A stretch of DNA of 64,000 nt, from positions 1-64,000 of the forward strand of contig NZ_QPQT01000003.1 of the NCBI RefSeq assembly GCF_003605125.1. The letters run 5' to 3'. Below are positions 49,880 through 59,911 of this stretch, piece by piece (the first letter of the stretch is position 1; each line of letters begins with the position of its first letter). The notes under the pieces are model-generated. The model worked only from the letters and a program-made list of their open reading frames with translations. It did not search any database and was not told where the DNA came from. The position numbers were made by a program, and so were the translations under genes. The stretch comes from Shewanella algidipiscicola (GTDB taxonomy: Bacteria; Pseudomonadota; Gammaproteobacteria; Enterobacterales; Shewanellaceae).

Positions 49880-52447
49880 TTAACGTAATTGCTTCAGTTG
49901 ATATAGCAAATCCAGTGCTTGTTTAGGCGAGAGTTGATCGGGGTCGATACTGTCTAAGTGTGTAAGTGCTGCTGATTCTGCTGGCGCACTAAAGCTCATG
50001 ACCTGTTGTGTATCACTTGGCAATCCGTTATCTCGATCGCGGCTCTCTAAGTGATGTAATTTGTGTTTAGCCGCTTGAACCACTTTACTTGGTACTCCCG
50101 CTAATGCCGCGACCTGTAGCCCATAACTCTTGCTCGCCGCCCCTTCCTGCACGGCATGCATAAAGGCAATGGTGTCACCATGCTCAATGGCATCGAGGTG
50201 GACATTCGCCACATTTTCCAGTAATTCTGGCAACTGAGTTAATTCAAAGTAATGGGTCGCAAATAGCGTCATCGCCTTGAGATTATTGGCCAGGTGTTCA
50301 GCGGCAGACCATGCCAAAGATAAACCATCATAAGTCGAGGTGCCGCGGCCTATTTCATCCATTAAGACTAAACTTTCTGGCGTTGCATTGTGCAAAATGT
50401 TGGCGGTTTCTGTCATCTCGACCATAAAGGTTGAGCGACCCGAAGCCAGATCATCGGCGGCGCCAATGCGAGTAAAAATACGATCTACCGGCCCAATGGC
50501 TGCGCGCTGTGCAGGCACAAAGCTCCCGATATGAGCCATTAGGGTGATCAACGCGACTTGACGCATGTAGGTAGACTTACCGCCCATATTGGGGCCTGTT
50601 ACGATTAACATGCGCCGCTGCGGGCTTAAGTTAACCGGATTGGCAATAAAGGGTGTTTGGCTAACCTGTTCGACAACCGGATGGCGTCCAGCGTCAATAT
50701 CAATCCCGTTATGTGCGGTCAGTTCGGGGCGATGGTAATTGAGTAGATCGGCGCGCTCAGCAAAATTGTTGATCACATCTAACTCAGCAGCAGCCCTAGC
50801 AAACTGTTGTAGCTCATGCAGTTTAGGCATGAGTAAGTCGAACAACTCGTCCCAGAGTTGCTTTTCGAGCGCCAAGGCCTTGCCTTGGCTCGAGAGCACT
50901 TTTTCCTCATGCTCTTTGAGTTCGGCGATAATGTAGCGCTCGGTATTTTTTAATGTCTGGCGGCGTTGATAACTGAGTGGCACTAAGTCAGATTCTCTGC
51001 GGCTAATCTCAATGTAATAACCATGTACGCGGTTATAGCCTACCTTGAGGGTCGATGCCCCTGTTGCTTGCTTCTCTCTGGCTTCTAGATCCGCTAGATA
51101 ATCGGTGGCACCTTGGCTAAGCGCACGCCACTCGTCGAGTTCTTGATGGTAGCCTGATTTTAATACACCACCGTCACGGATCAGCATGGGGGGATTATCG
51201 ACAATAGCACGGCTCAGTAATGCGTGCTCTTCGGGAAATTCACCCAGCATTATCGCAAGCTTGCTCAGATGCTCACTGTGGCAATTAGCTAACAGTTGTT
51301 TGATTGCAGGCAACAAAGATAACGATTGACGTAAGCGCGCAAAGTCGCGAGGACGAGCACTGCGCAGGGCTAAACGGGCGGTGATACGCTCAACGTCTCC
51401 CAAAGCTTTTAATTGATCGTGTAAAGTTTCAACGTCGCCTGAGCTGAGTAGTTCTTCGACCGCATCATGGCGGGCTCGGATGATGTGATGATTGCGTAGT
51501 GGCTCGTGGATCCAGCGCTGCAACATACGACTTCCCATAGGGGTTGCCGTATTGTCGAGGATGGCGGCTAAAGTGTTATCAAAACCACCTTGCAGGTTTT
51601 TAGTTAACTCGAGATTACGGCGTGTGGCCGCATCGAGAATAATACTGTCACACTGATTAAAACGAACAATCGAGTTGATATGGGGTAAGGCGGTGCGTTG
51701 AGTGTCTTTAACATACTGCATCAGACAACCCGCGGCTTGAAGCGAGAGCCTAACGTCACCTAACCCAAAGCCATAAAGATCTTTGGTGCCAAATTGTGCC
51801 AGCAATAATTGATAGCTAGTATCGTAGTCAAACTCCCATTCTGGGCGCCGACGTTTGCCATTAAAACTGGCAATAATGCCCATCTCACTAAAATCTTCAC
51901 TGTGTAACAGTTCGGCAGGGTTAGTGCGCTGTAATTCAGCTTCTAACGCTTCTCTGCTGGGAAGTTCAGTGACAACAAAACGTCCAGAGGAGACATCTAG
52001 CGTGGCATAACCGAAGCCGACTTTGCCATGATATACCGCTGCCAATAAATTATCTTGCCGCTCTTGTAATAAGGCTTCATCGGTTAAGGTGCCCGGTGTG
52101 ACGATACGCACCACTTTACGCTCAACAGGGCCTTTAGAGGTCGCTGGGTCGCCCACTTGTTCACAAATGGCCACCGACACACGTAATTGCACCAATTTTG
52201 CGAGGTAGCCTTCGACCGCATGATAAGGGATACCCGCCATAGGGATAGGGTCGCCGCCACTCTTGCCACGAGCGGTTAATGAGATCCCCAGCAGCTCAGA
52301 GGCTAACTTGGCATCATCATAGAACAACTCATAAAAGTCACCCATACGATAAAACAGTAACATATCTGGTGCTTCGGCTTTTAGCGTCAGATATTGACGC
52401 ATCATTGGGGTGTGTTTCTCGAGGTTTTGAATATCAACTGCGTTCAT
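49880..52447 (-). CDS. mutS: DNA mismatch repair protein MutS
   Basis: This mismatch-recognition ATPase has 855 residues. The N-terminal mismatch-binding domain has the Phe-x-Glu motif as FYELFYDDA (about 34-42), preceded by YRMGD. The connector, lever and clamp regions follow. The C-terminal ATPase has [29 protein letters not shown] and ATHYFELT. The helix-turn-helix and C-terminal tetramerisation part is present. Divergent from recA. Confidence 0.98.
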   Translation of the reverse strand: MNAVDIQNLEKHTPMMRQYLTLKAEAPDMLLFYRMGDFYELFYDDAKLASELLGISLTARGKSGGDPIPMAGIPYHAVEGYLAKLVQLRVSVAICEQVGDPATSKGPVERKVVRIVTPGTLTDEALLQERQDNLLAAVYHGKVGFGYATLDVSSGRFVVTELPSREALEAELQRTNPAELLHSEDFSEMGIIASFNGKRRRPEWEFDYDTSYQLLLAQFGTKDLYGFGLGDVRLSLQAAGCLMQYVKDTQRTALPHINSIVRFNQCDSIILDAATRRNLELTKNLQGGFDNTLAAILDNTATPMGSRMLQRWIHEPLRNHHIIRARHDAVEELLSSGDVETLHDQLKALGDVERITARLALRSARPRDFARLRQSLSLLPAIKQLLANCHSEHLSKLAIMLGEFPEEHALLSRAIVDNPPMLIRDGGVLKSGYHQELDEWRALSQGATDYLADLEAREKQATGASTLKVGYNRVHGYYIEISRRESDLVPLSYQRRQTLKNTERYIIAELKEHEEKVLSSQGKALALEKQLWDELFDLLMPKLHELQQFARAAAELDVINNFAERADLLNYHRPELTAHNGIDIDAGRHPVVEQVSQTPFIANPVNLSPQRRMLIVTGPNMGGKSTYMRQVALITLMAHIGSFVPAQRAAIGPVDRIFTRIGAADDLASGRSTFMVEMTETANILHNATPESLVLMDEIGRGTSTYDGLSLAWSAAEHLANNLKAMTLFATHYFELTQLPELLENVANVHLDAIEHGDTIAFMHAVQEGAASKSYGLQVAALAGVPSKVVQAAKHKLHHLESRDRDNGLPSDTQQVMSFSAPAESAALTHLDSIDPDQLSPKQALDLLYQLKQLR

Positions 52448-52649
52448 GAAGTAACCAAGGTATCCTGCAAAAAAAGCTCAGCATAACAACCCTTGGGTTG
52501 CTAGCGTATTATTGGCGCCAATATTAGCAATAATTTCACTTTAACGGGCGTATTTATCCTGCCAAAATTGTATTATTTAAACTCAACTGAGCTCAACCTT
52601 AGGGTAAGTGGCTGTTTTAAATTTAGTAAAAAATAATCATCAACAGCAC

Positions 52650-52677
52650 TTGATACTGTATGATTGTACAGTATACT
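52650..52677 (+). promoter_or_regulatory. recA promoter with overlapping LexA box
   Basis: TTGATA (52650-52655) and TATACT (52672-52677) are 16 bp apart. The LexA box TACTGTATGATTGTACAGTA (52654-52673) overlaps both, matching CTGT-N8-ACAG. The arrangement is nearly the same as in E. coli recA. The rest of the 333-bp mutS-recA gap shows nothing else I can name. Confidence 0.9.
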
Positions 52678-52780
52678 AGTGAGCATATTGAGACACATAA
52701 AGCACAGCTCGTTGTAAGCGCTATGCTTTATCCTAACGGATTTACCACAGCGCTACGTCTGTGATAGAGAGGAAAGCACC

Positions 52781-53842
52781 ATGAAGATAGATGCAAATAA
52801 AGAGAAAGCCCTTAACGCGGTTCTAGGTCAAATTGAAAAACAATTTGGTAAAGGATCCATCATGAAGTTAGGTGAAAACCGCTCTATGGATGTTGAGACT
52901 ATCTCTACAGGCTCTCTATCATTAGATGTTGCACTCGGTGCAGGTGGTTTACCCCTCGGCCGTATCGTTGAAATTTATGGCCCTGAGTCATCAGGTAAAA
53001 CCACATTGACCTTAGAAGTGATTGCGGCAGCGCAGCGTGATGGCAAAGTGTGTGCCTTTATCGATGCCGAGCACGCACTTGACCCGATTTATGCGCAAAA
53101 GCTAGGTGTTGATATTGATAACCTATTATGTTCACAACCTGATACGGGTGAGCAAGCGTTAGAGATTTGTGACGCCTTGACTCGCAGCGGCGCGGTTGAT
53201 GTGATCATTGTCGACTCGGTGGCAGCGTTAACCCCTAAGGCTGAAATTGAAGGTGAAATCGGTGACTCACACATGGGCTTAGCGGCGCGTATGATGAGCC
53301 AAGCAATGCGTAAGCTTGCCGGTAACCTTAAGCAATCTAACACGCTACTTATCTTCATTAACCAAATCCGTATGAAAATTGGAGTGATGTTTGGTAACCC
53401 AGAAACCACAACAGGTGGTAACGCACTGAAGTTTTATGCCTCGGTTCGTCTTGATATTCGCCGTACTGGTGCGATTAAAGATCGTGATGAAGTTATTGGT
53501 AACGAAACTCGCGTTAAAGTGGTTAAAAACAAAATTGCTGCGCCGTTTAAGCAAGCTGAATTCCAAATCCTTTATGGCGAAGGCATCAACCGCACAGGTG
53601 AATTAGTAGACCTAGGTGTGGCGCATAAATTGATTGAGAAAGCCGGTGCTTGGTATAGCTACAAAGGTGACAAGATTGGTCAAGGCCGTGCAAACGCAGG
53701 CAAATACCTAACAGAAAACCCAGAAATTGCCAAAGAGATTGATACCGCACTGCGTGCCATGCTGCTTGGTGGCTCAAAAGTGGCTGCTGAGCCTGCCGTT
53801 AGTGATGAAAATATCGACTTAGAAACAGGTGAAGTGTTTTAA
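52781..53842 (+). CDS. recA: Recombinase RecA
   Basis: Strand-exchange ATPase and LexA co-protease. Its 353 residues include Walker [10 protein letters not shown] (67-75), the catalytic Glu in [10 protein letters not shown], and loop L2 around [18 protein letters not shown]. The C-terminal acidic tail ends [19 protein letters not shown] precedes the ATG. recX follows after 13 bp. Confidence 0.99.
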   Translation: MKIDANKEKALNAVLGQIEKQFGKGSIMKLGENRSMDVETISTGSLSLDVALGAGGLPLGRIVEIYGPESSGKTTLTLEVIAAAQRDGKVCAFIDAEHALDPIYAQKLGVDIDNLLCSQPDTGEQALEICDALTRSGAVDVIIVDSVAALTPKAEIEGEIGDSHMGLAARMMSQAMRKLAGNLKQSNTLLIFINQIRMKIGVMFGNPETTTGGNALKFYASVRLDIRRTGAIKDRDEVIGNETRVKVVKNKIAAPFKQAEFQILYGEGINRTGELVDLGVAHKLIEKAGAWYSYKGDKIGQGRANAGKYLTENPEIAKEIDTALRAMLLGGSKVAAEPAVSDENIDLETGEVF

Positions 53843-53855
53843 GTATTAACTTGTT

Positions 53856-54287
53856 ATGACAGCTTCTGCTATGCATATCGCGGTTGGGCTTCTTGCTCGC
53901 CGCGACTATTCACGCCATCAAATCAAAACTAAACTGCTACAAAAAGGCTTTGAGTTAAGCGAAATTGAGCCTGTGCTCGATCGTTGCATCGACAATGGTT
54001 TTTTAGATGATGATCGCTTTGCCGCCTTGTTGCTGCGTTCTCATGTTAGCAAGGGCCATGGCCAAAATCGTATTCGTCAATCGATGGCGCAAAAAGGGCT
54101 ATCGAAAGAGGTGATTGAAAGGGCACTAAACAATAGTGATTGTGACTGGTTTGAGCTAGCAAAATCAAAAGCCAATAAAAAGTTTGGTGAAACAGTAATA
54201 TCTGATGCAAAAGATAGGGCCAGACGTTGCCGTTATTTATACGGGCAAGGATTTACGTCTGAGCAGGTTTTTTATGCTTTAGAATAA
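53856..54287 (+). CDS. recX: Regulatory protein RecX
   Basis: This inhibitor of RecA filament extension has 143 residues, made of three-helix repeats. LLARRDYSRHQIKTKLLQKGF, VLDRCIDNGFLDDDRFA and the ending YLYGQGFTSEQVFYAL are family-typical. It is transcribed with recA. Confidence 0.95.
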   Translation: MTASAMHIAVGLLARRDYSRHQIKTKLLQKGFELSEIEPVLDRCIDNGFLDDDRFAALLLRSHVSKGHGQNRIRQSMAQKGLSKEVIERALNNSDCDWFELAKSKANKKFGETVISDAKDRARRCRYLYGQGFTSEQVFYALE

Positions 54288-54607
54288 GGTCATTTATATT
54301 AGTAAACCTGACTTATTTTCTGCCTGATATTGTTCAGGTATGGATCTGCTATCTCCCATTTTAAGCTTTGATTCCTCAACGATTAAACTTGCTTGAAAAG
54401 TGATCTTACCTTCTCACTCCCCCCTGTCCTTGTGAGAAAAAAGCTAAGTGTCATATCTCTTAAGTACCCTATTAACAGTGGCCGTATAGTTTTATTCTAT
54501 ATTGCGAGTATTAATTTATCGCTATTGATGTTTTTTCATCCCGAGCCATTGCATTAATATTCGGGCTATTTTTGAGCTAAAAGTAGTTCTACAGTTTTGT
54601 AAATGTA

Positions 54608-54635
54608 TGATGGGTATAACATGTTATACCCATCA
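54608..54635. repeat. Perfect 28-bp palindrome
   Basis: TGATGGGTATAACA is followed immediately by its exact reverse complement, with no spacer. It contains TATAAC/GTTATA arms that also occur, 17 bp apart, between cydA and the MocR gene. It could be an operator, a cruciform-forming site or part of a termination region; no T tract follows. Confidence 0.6.
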
Positions 54636-54659
54636 ATATCTTGTATTAGTCCGTCTTTG

Positions 54660-54690
54660 AACCGCAATAAATAGGGTATTTATTGCGGTT
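54660..54690 (-). terminator. Hairpin downstream of the bd-oxidase operon
   Basis: AACCGCAATAAATA (54660-54673) and TATTTATTGCGGTT (54677-54690) form a perfect 14-bp stem with a 3-base loop, 12 bp after the last small gene on the minus strand. A T tract is lacking, so termination is likely but not assured. Confidence 0.6.
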
Positions 54691-54701
54691 AATTGGAGTT
54701 G

Positions 54702-54830
54702 TTAAGATTTAAATCCCGCTGCAGTCATCAATAATTTGAATCCCATAGATATCATGCCTAAGGCAAGCACACTTATTACCCAGATGCTCAGAAGCCATAG
54801 CCATTGTTGGAGTGTTCTATTTAGTTTCAT
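54702..54830 (-). CDS. Small membrane subunit of cytochrome bd oxidase (DUF2474-like)
   Basis: This 42-residue protein begins MKLNRTLQQWLWLL and ends MTAAGFKS, with one membrane helix (about 10-33). A strong GGAGG lies eight bases before its ATG, and it starts 21 bp after the cydB stop. The pattern (basic start, WLWLLSIWVISVLALG, then FKLLMTAAG) fits the DUF2474 proteins that follow cydB in cyanide-insensitive oxidase operons, which play the part of CydX. Family assignment is from memory of the pattern. Confidence 0.75.
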   Translation of the reverse strand: MKLNRTLQQWLWLLSIWVISVLALGMISMGFKLLMTAAGFKS

Positions 54831-54851
54831 TTTAACCTCCGTAATGATTAA

Positions 54852-55859
54852 TTAGTGGTACGCTTCGCCTTCTTTTACTTTTCCGGCAAAGACGTAATAA
54901 CTCCAAAATGTATAGGCAAGGATCACAGGAATAATGATCAGCGCACCATACAGCATGAAACTGAGGCTCTCTTTGGGGGCTGCAGCTTGCCATATTGAGA
55001 TGTTCGGAGGAATGATGTTGGGCCATAGGCTGATCCCAAGACCGGCAAAGCCAAGAAAAACAATCATTAATGCCATTAAAAAGGGTGATGTTTCTTTTTG
55101 CTTTTTGACCGAATCAAATGTTTTCCAGCACAAAACAGCCGTTAGTAAGGGCACTGGAGCTAATAAGAACAGATTAGGTAGCGTAAACCAACGTTCGGCA
55201 ATGGATACACTAGTAAGCGGTGTCCAAACGCTCACAACGAGTATTGCAATAATAAGTAAGCAAAGAATTTTAGGCACGAAAGTAAATATAGTCTGTTGCA
55301 GCTCGCCTTCGGTTTTTGTGAGCAACCAAGTGCTACCCAGTAATGCATATGCTGCCAACAGACCAAAGCCACAAAATAGTGGGAAGGGAGTGAGCCAGTC
55401 CAATTGCCCACCTGCAAATACACGGCCTTCTACAGTAAATCCCTGAACGACAGCCCCCACAACGACACCTTGACAATAGGTGGTAATAATTGAGCCTAGC
55501 ATAAAGGCGCGATCCCAGAATTTAAGGTGACTAGGTAGTGCTTTAAATCGAAATTCAAAGGCAACGCCGCGAAAAATTAATGCGACTAGCATCAGTGTCA
55601 ATGGAATGGTTAGTGCTTCAAGAATGATCGAGTAGGCGAGCGGAAAGGCGCCAAATAGCGCCGCGCCGCCCAGTACTATCCATGTTTCATTGCCATCCCA
55701 AACGGGGGCAACACTATTAACCATGACATCTTTTTGTGCATTACTTTTAACAAAAGGCATCACAATTCCTATGCCTAAATCAAAACCATCCATGAAGATG
55801 TACATCAAGGTAGCAAAGATGATGATACCAAACCAAACAATCGAAAGATCCAATTCCAT
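54852..55859 (-). CDS. cydB: Cytochrome bd quinol oxidase subunit II
   Basis: This 335-residue inner-membrane subunit has about eight or nine hydrophobic segments. The N-terminal IIFATLMYIFMDGFDLGIGIVMPF and VWDGNETWIVLGGAALFGAFPLAYS are hallmark CydB sequences. With CydA it reduces oxygen to water using quinol and does not pump protons. Shorter than E. coli CydB (379), as in the cyanide-insensitive (Cio) group. Second gene of the operon, 28 bp after cydA. Confidence 0.95.
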   Translation of the reverse strand: MELDLSIVWFGIIIFATLMYIFMDGFDLGIGIVMPFVKSNAQKDVMVNSVAPVWDGNETWIVLGGAALFGAFPLAYSIILEALTIPLTLMLVALIFRGVAFEFRFKALPSHLKFWDRAFMLGSIITTYCQGVVVGAVVQGFTVEGRVFAGGQLDWLTPFPLFCGFGLLAAYALLGSTWLLTKTEGELQQTIFTFVPKILCLLIIAILVVSVWTPLTSVSIAERWFTLPNLFLLAPVPLLTAVLCWKTFDSVKKQKETSPFLMALMIVFLGFAGLGISLWPNIIPPNISIWQAAAPKESLSFMLYGALIIIPVILAYTFWSYYVFAGKVKEGEAYH

Positions 55860-55887
55860 AATGATTACCTCAAGTCATGCCGTAAAT

Positions 55888-57261
55888 TTAAAGTCGACCA
55901 GAAATTGTTGAAATTTCATGGGAGTTAGTATCGTGCGCATCAGCTGGCAGAGGCCCCTGTTTCATTTGGCGCATCATGTAAAAGTAGCCAAAGCCAAAGA
56001 CGAGGCTGTAAACAATGAAGAAACATAGAAGGCTAATACTCATTTGTAAGTCACTATGAGCCGATACCGCATCTTTGGTTTTCATCAGCCCGTATACAAC
56101 CCAAGGCTGGCGACCGACTTCGGTGGTAAACCAACCTGCGAGTATGGCAATTAATCCGGATGGCCCCATGAAAAGAGAGAACTTTAGATACCAGCCGGTA
56201 TCATAAAGGCGCTGTTTTTTACGCAGCCCAAGACTGTAGAAACCTTGTACAATCATGAGTATTCCTAGTGCGACCATGATTCTAAAAGACCAAAACACGA
56301 CTAGTGAGTTAGGTCTCTCATCCTTTGGAAAGTCTTTTAGTGCTGGAATGGGGTCTACCAAACTGTGTTTGAGTATTAGGCTGCCAAGGACAGGGATGGC
56401 AATTGCGTAGTCAGTACGCTCTGTCTCCATATTCGGGAACCCAAACAGAATCAATGGACTTGGGCCACCGTCAGCGTTATCCCAGTGTCCTTCTATCGCT
56501 GCAATTTTTGCAGGTTGATGTTCGAGTGTATTGAGACCATGTATGTCTCCTATATAGGCTTGGATAGGTGCAATCAGAGCTAACATCCACATCGCCATCG
56601 AAAACATTTTCTTAACAGGGCCAGTTTTGTTGCCCTTGAGCAGGTGCCAGGCGGCACAAGCACCGACAAATACTGCGGTACTGATAAACGCTGCGACGCC
56701 CATATGAAGTAATCTGTAAGGAAATGATGGGTTAAAGATGACAGCAAACCAGTCGGTGGGGACCACTTGACCATTGATGATCTCGTAACCCGTTGGAGTT
56801 TGCATCCAACTGTTAGAGGCGAGGATCCAAAAAGTGGATAATATGGTTCCAAGTGCCACCATACAGGTGGCAAAAAAGTGTAGCTTATCGCCTACTCGCT
56901 GCCAGCCAAAGAGCATAACACCAAGAAAACCCGCTTCTAAGAAAAAAGCGGTTAACACTTCATAAGTGAGTAGCGGCCCGGTAATGCTACCGGCAAAATC
57001 AGAGAAACCACTCCAATTGGTTCCAAATTGATAGGCCATGACTAAGCCTGAAACAACACCCATGCCAAAGTTAACCGCAAAAATTTTTGACCAGAAAAGG
57101 TAGAGAATTTTGTAGTCAGGGTTGCGTGTTTTGAGACTTAAACCCTCCAAAACCGCCAGGTAGCTCGCCAGCCCAATGGTTATGGCGGGAAAAATAATGT
57201 GGAAAGATACAGTAAATGCAAATTGTATCCGTGCTAATAAGAAAGCGTCGAACTCGAACAT
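55888..57261 (-). CDS. cydA: Cytochrome bd quinol oxidase subunit I (short Q-loop, Cio type)
   Basis: This 457-residue haem-bearing subunit has axial His H21 in FAFTVSFHIIFPAITIG, nine hydrophobic segments, and GRQPWVVYGLMKT, the counterpart of the GRQPW motif near the quinol site. At 457 residues against 522 in E. coli it lacks the long Q-loop insert, which places it with the CioA/short-loop oxidases often resistant to cyanide. It is divergent from a MocR-type regulator gene. This is likely not the organism's main housekeeping cydAB, given the accessory context, but that is inference. Confidence 0.94.
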   Translation of the reverse strand: MFEFDAFLLARIQFAFTVSFHIIFPAITIGLASYLAVLEGLSLKTRNPDYKILYLFWSKIFAVNFGMGVVSGLVMAYQFGTNWSGFSDFAGSITGPLLTYEVLTAFFLEAGFLGVMLFGWQRVGDKLHFFATCMVALGTILSTFWILASNSWMQTPTGYEIINGQVVPTDWFAVIFNPSFPYRLLHMGVAAFISTAVFVGACAAWHLLKGNKTGPVKKMFSMAMWMLALIAPIQAYIGDIHGLNTLEHQPAKIAAIEGHWDNADGGPSPLILFGFPNMETERTDYAIAIPVLGSLILKHSLVDPIPALKDFPKDERPNSLVVFWSFRIMVALGILMIVQGFYSLGLRKKQRLYDTGWYLKFSLFMGPSGLIAILAGWFTTEVGRQPWVVYGLMKTKDAVSAHSDLQMSISLLCFFIVYSLVFGFGYFYMMRQMKQGPLPADAHDTNSHEISTISGRL

Positions 57262-57346
57262 ATGTGCGGGCCTTATTCATTTTTGAGGCTTGCCATATTA
57301 ATTGACGGGTCAGGAGGTCAGTAGACACAGAAATCAAATCCAAATG

Positions 57347-57375
57347 TATAACAGATGGTTTGTTTAGGTGTTATA
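57347..57375. promoter_or_regulatory. TATAAC/GTTATA inverted pair between cydA and the MocR gene
   Basis: TATAAC (57347-57352) and GTTATA (57370-57375) lie 17 bp apart in the divergent promoter region. The same arms form the core of the palindrome at 54608. A regulator binding both is possible. TATAGT at 57372 could be the -10 of the MocR gene. Confidence 0.3.
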
Positions 57376-57410
57376 GTGCGATTGGTGTTAATCGTGATGG
57401 TGAATTCAAA

Positions 57411-58844
57411 TTGGCAAAGTATGAAGATCTGGTTTATCAACTCAAACGACAGATAAACTCTGGCGTCTGGCGTGCGGGAGATAAATTACCGTCGCTGAGA
57501 AAGCAGTCTGAACATAGTGGTCTAAGTTTGATGACGGTGTTGCATGCTTATCAAGTGTTAGAGTCTCAAGGGTACGTGGTTTCTCAAGCGCGTTCAGGCT
57601 ATAGAGTGACGCCTGAGTTAAAAGCAGCCGAATCTCATCAGCAAGTTGCAGTATCGTTAACTGAAAAAGTTGATATTAACGATTTTGTGTTTGAAGTACT
57701 GCAAGCTGGTCGTAATCCGCACATGGTTAATTTTGGTTTCGCGTATCCAGATCCGAGTTTGTATCCACGTCAACAAGTTAATCGTTCGCTAATGTCAGCC
57801 GCTCGAAATCTACCTATTTCTAGTACATTCGATAATTTACCGCCTGGTAATGAAGAGTTACGAACGATCCTTGCTAAACGCTATGCGACAAAAGGAATTA
57901 ACATATCGCCTGAGGAGATTGTGATTACTGCCGGAGCACTCGAAGCATTAAACCTCAGCTTGCAAGTGTGCACTAAACCGGGTGATTGGGTGGTGGTTGA
58001 ATCTCCCACGTTTTATGGTGCGCTGCAATCATTAGAGCGATTGGGGTTAAAGGCATTGTCGGTAAGAACGGATACAATAACAGGAATAGATCTCGATGCT
58101 TTGGAAAAGGCATTTCAATCTCATAATGTAAAGGCATGTTGGTTGATGAGTAATCATCAGAATCCACTGGGTTTTACACTGACATTAGAGAAGAAGCAGG
58201 CGTTAAATGATCTGCTCAATCGTTATAACGTGGCCTTGATTGAAGATGATGTTTATGCAGAGCTGTATCAAGAAGGCGCTCCAGTTATGCCGGTAAAACA
58301 GTTTGATCACAGCGGAAACGTAATGCTTTGTTCCTCTTTTTCAAAATCTTTGGTGTCGGGGTTCAGAATAGGTTGGGTAGCAGCTGGTAAGCGTGCGTTG
58401 CAGATGCAAAAGTTGCAATTAATGAGCACGCTCGCAACCAGTGCGCCAATTCAATTAGCGCTAACTGATTATTTAAGTAAGTGTAATTACGAAACCCATT
58501 TAAAGCAGCTCAGAAAAAAACTTCACGAACGCAAAAAAGAGATGGAGTGTTTACTGACTAAGTATTTACCTTCAGGAGTTAATATCACGAGTCAACGGGG
58601 GGGATATTTTATCTGGGTAGAACTTCCGTCTAGCATAGATGCCGTGGATGTGTTTCATGCTGCTATAAAACAAAATATCAGCATTGCGCCGGGAAAAATG
58701 TTCAGTGTGACCGAACACTACAATCATTGCATGAGATTGAACGCGTCCTTTGAACTGAATGACAAAACAGTGCAAGCAATAATGACATTAGGACAAATAA
58801 TCAGTGAATGTATGCTGGCGAATGAATCAACAACTTTAAAATAA
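57411..58844 (+). CDS. MocR/GntR-type regulator with PLP aminotransferase-like domain
   Basis: About 477 residues. An N-terminal winged helix (KYEDLVYQLKRQINSGVWRAGDKLPSLR, then a recognition helix LSLMTVLHAYQVLESQGYV) is joined by a linker to a fold-type-I aminotransferase domain with NHQNPLG, EDDVYAEL and the PLP lysine in SSFSKSLVSGFRIGW. MocR proteins use the domain to sense amino acids or PLP. No ATG is available at the 5' end. TTG 57411 places the protein one residue before the usual wing start, while a TTG at 57360 would overlap the likely promoter. It is divergent from cydA and upstream of deoC and an EamA exporter; which of these it controls is open. Confidence 0.85.
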   Translation: MAKYEDLVYQLKRQINSGVWRAGDKLPSLRKQSEHSGLSLMTVLHAYQVLESQGYVVSQARSGYRVTPELKAAESHQQVAVSLTEKVDINDFVFEVLQAGRNPHMVNFGFAYPDPSLYPRQQVNRSLMSAARNLPISSTFDNLPPGNEELRTILAKRYATKGINISPEEIVITAGALEALNLSLQVCTKPGDWVVVESPTFYGALQSLERLGLKALSVRTDTITGIDLDALEKAFQSHNVKACWLMSNHQNPLGFTLTLEKKQALNDLLNRYNVALIEDDVYAELYQEGAPVMPVKQFDHSGNVMLCSSFSKSLVSGFRIGWVAAGKRALQMQKLQLMSTLATSAPIQLALTDYLSKCNYETHLKQLRKKLHERKKEMECLLTKYLPSGVNITSQRGGYFIWVELPSSIDAVDVFHAAIKQNISIAPGKMFSVTEHYNHCMRLNASFELNDKTVQAIMTLGQIISECMLANESTTLK

Positions 58845-59016
58845 CGCATTCAAGTTATAACCCGCAAGTGCTGATGCTCAATATCTGATATAGCTATAGG
58901 CGTCATTTCTGTATCTACTTTCGAATCCCTCTCACTTCTATAATGCCGTTCCTTTATCTGTGTCCAAGGTGTGTAAAGCCTCGGGGATATATTTTTACTA
59001 CGTATTGGAAATACCA

Positions 59017-59796
59017 ATGAGTAATTTAAAAACAGCTGCACAGCGTGCACTGCATTTGATGGACTTAACAACCTTAAGCGACAGTGATACTGAGGATAAA
59101 ATTATTGAGTTGTGTAAATTGGCTAAAACCCTTGTCGGTAATACCGCTGGCATATGCATCTATCCGCGCTTCATTCCTATCGCCAAAAAGCAACTGAGAT
59201 CACAAGATACGCCAAACATTAGTGTAGTCACTGTGACTAACTTTCCTCATGGAAATGATGATGTTGAAATAGCCGTTGCTGAAACAAAAGCTGCAGTTGC
59301 CTATGGCGCCGATGATGTCGATGTTGTGTTTCCATATCGCGCGTTAATATCGGGAGATGAGGATGTTTGTTTTGAGCTTATTGAGCAATGTAAAGCTGCT
59401 TGCGGTAGTGACATTTTCTTCAAGGTGATTATTGAGTCTGGTGAGCTAAAAACGCCTGCGCTAATTAAAAGAGCCTCAGAAATATCCATTAAAGCGGGGG
59501 CTGATATGATCAAAACATCTACGGGGAAAGTGTCCGTCAATGCGACGCCAGAAGCCGCTGAAATTATGTTATCAGTCATCAAACAGATGGGCGTTGAAGA
59601 TAGCGTTGGATTTAAGGCCTCTGGCGGCGTTCAGACTGCAGAAGAAGCCAAACTATATTTAGATATGGCTGATAATATTATTGGAGAGGGGTGGAGCGAG
59701 AACTGTAAGCACTATCGTTTTGGTGCTTCTAGCTTGTTATCTAATCTACTTTATACCCTAGGTGAAACAAAAATAAACGTTGACGCTAAATATTAG
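59017..59796 (+). CDS. deoC: Deoxyribose-phosphate aldolase
   Basis: This enzyme cleaves 2-deoxyribose 5-phosphate to acetaldehyde and glyceraldehyde 3-phosphate. Its 259 residues equal E. coli DeoC. The Schiff-base lysine is K166 in MIKTSTGK, with proton-relay partners K200 (GFKASGG) and D102 ([10 protein letters not shown]). An upstream frame adds 19 codons, but ATG 59017 gives the conserved [20 protein letters not shown] start. It stands alone without deoA, deoB or deoD, unlike the usual nucleoside-catabolism operon, so it may be an extra copy. Confidence 0.95.
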   Translation: MSNLKTAAQRALHLMDLTTLSDSDTEDKIIELCKLAKTLVGNTAGICIYPRFIPIAKKQLRSQDTPNISVVTVTNFPHGNDDVEIAVAETKAAVAYGADDVDVVFPYRALISGDEDVCFELIEQCKAACGSDIFFKVIIESGELKTPALIKRASEISIKAGADMIKTSTGKVSVNATPEAAEIMLSVIKQMGVEDSVGFKASGGVQTAEEAKLYLDMADNIIGEGWSENCKHYRFGASSLLSNLLYTLGETKINVDAKY

Positions 59797-59911
59797 ATTG
59801 ATCACTTATGAGCGTTCCGATTCGACAAGATGTTATCGGTAACTCTTCGCTGTGCTAGTAGCAAATCATCGCTATTGACCACAAGCACTTTGACTAAATA
59901 CTACATAAATC

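Larger units (their letters stand above)
54288..54701. other. Non-coding boundary between recX and the bd-oxidase block
   Basis: This 414-bp region contains no convincing gene. Its two notable structures, a 28-bp perfect palindrome and a 14-bp-stem hairpin, are listed separately. It marks the junction where an accessory block is placed between recX and alaS. Confidence 0.5.

Noticed and set aside
54934..55446. 170-codon frame antisense to cydB
   Set aside because: It lies wholly opposite a well-conserved membrane protein gene. Its composition reflects reversed CydB codons and no family is recognisable.
57360..57410. Longer N-terminus for the MocR regulator (TTG 57360)
   Set aside because: The extra 17 residues are not typical of the wHTH start and would overlap the probable -10 region. 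TTG 57411 is preferred, though no start is strong.
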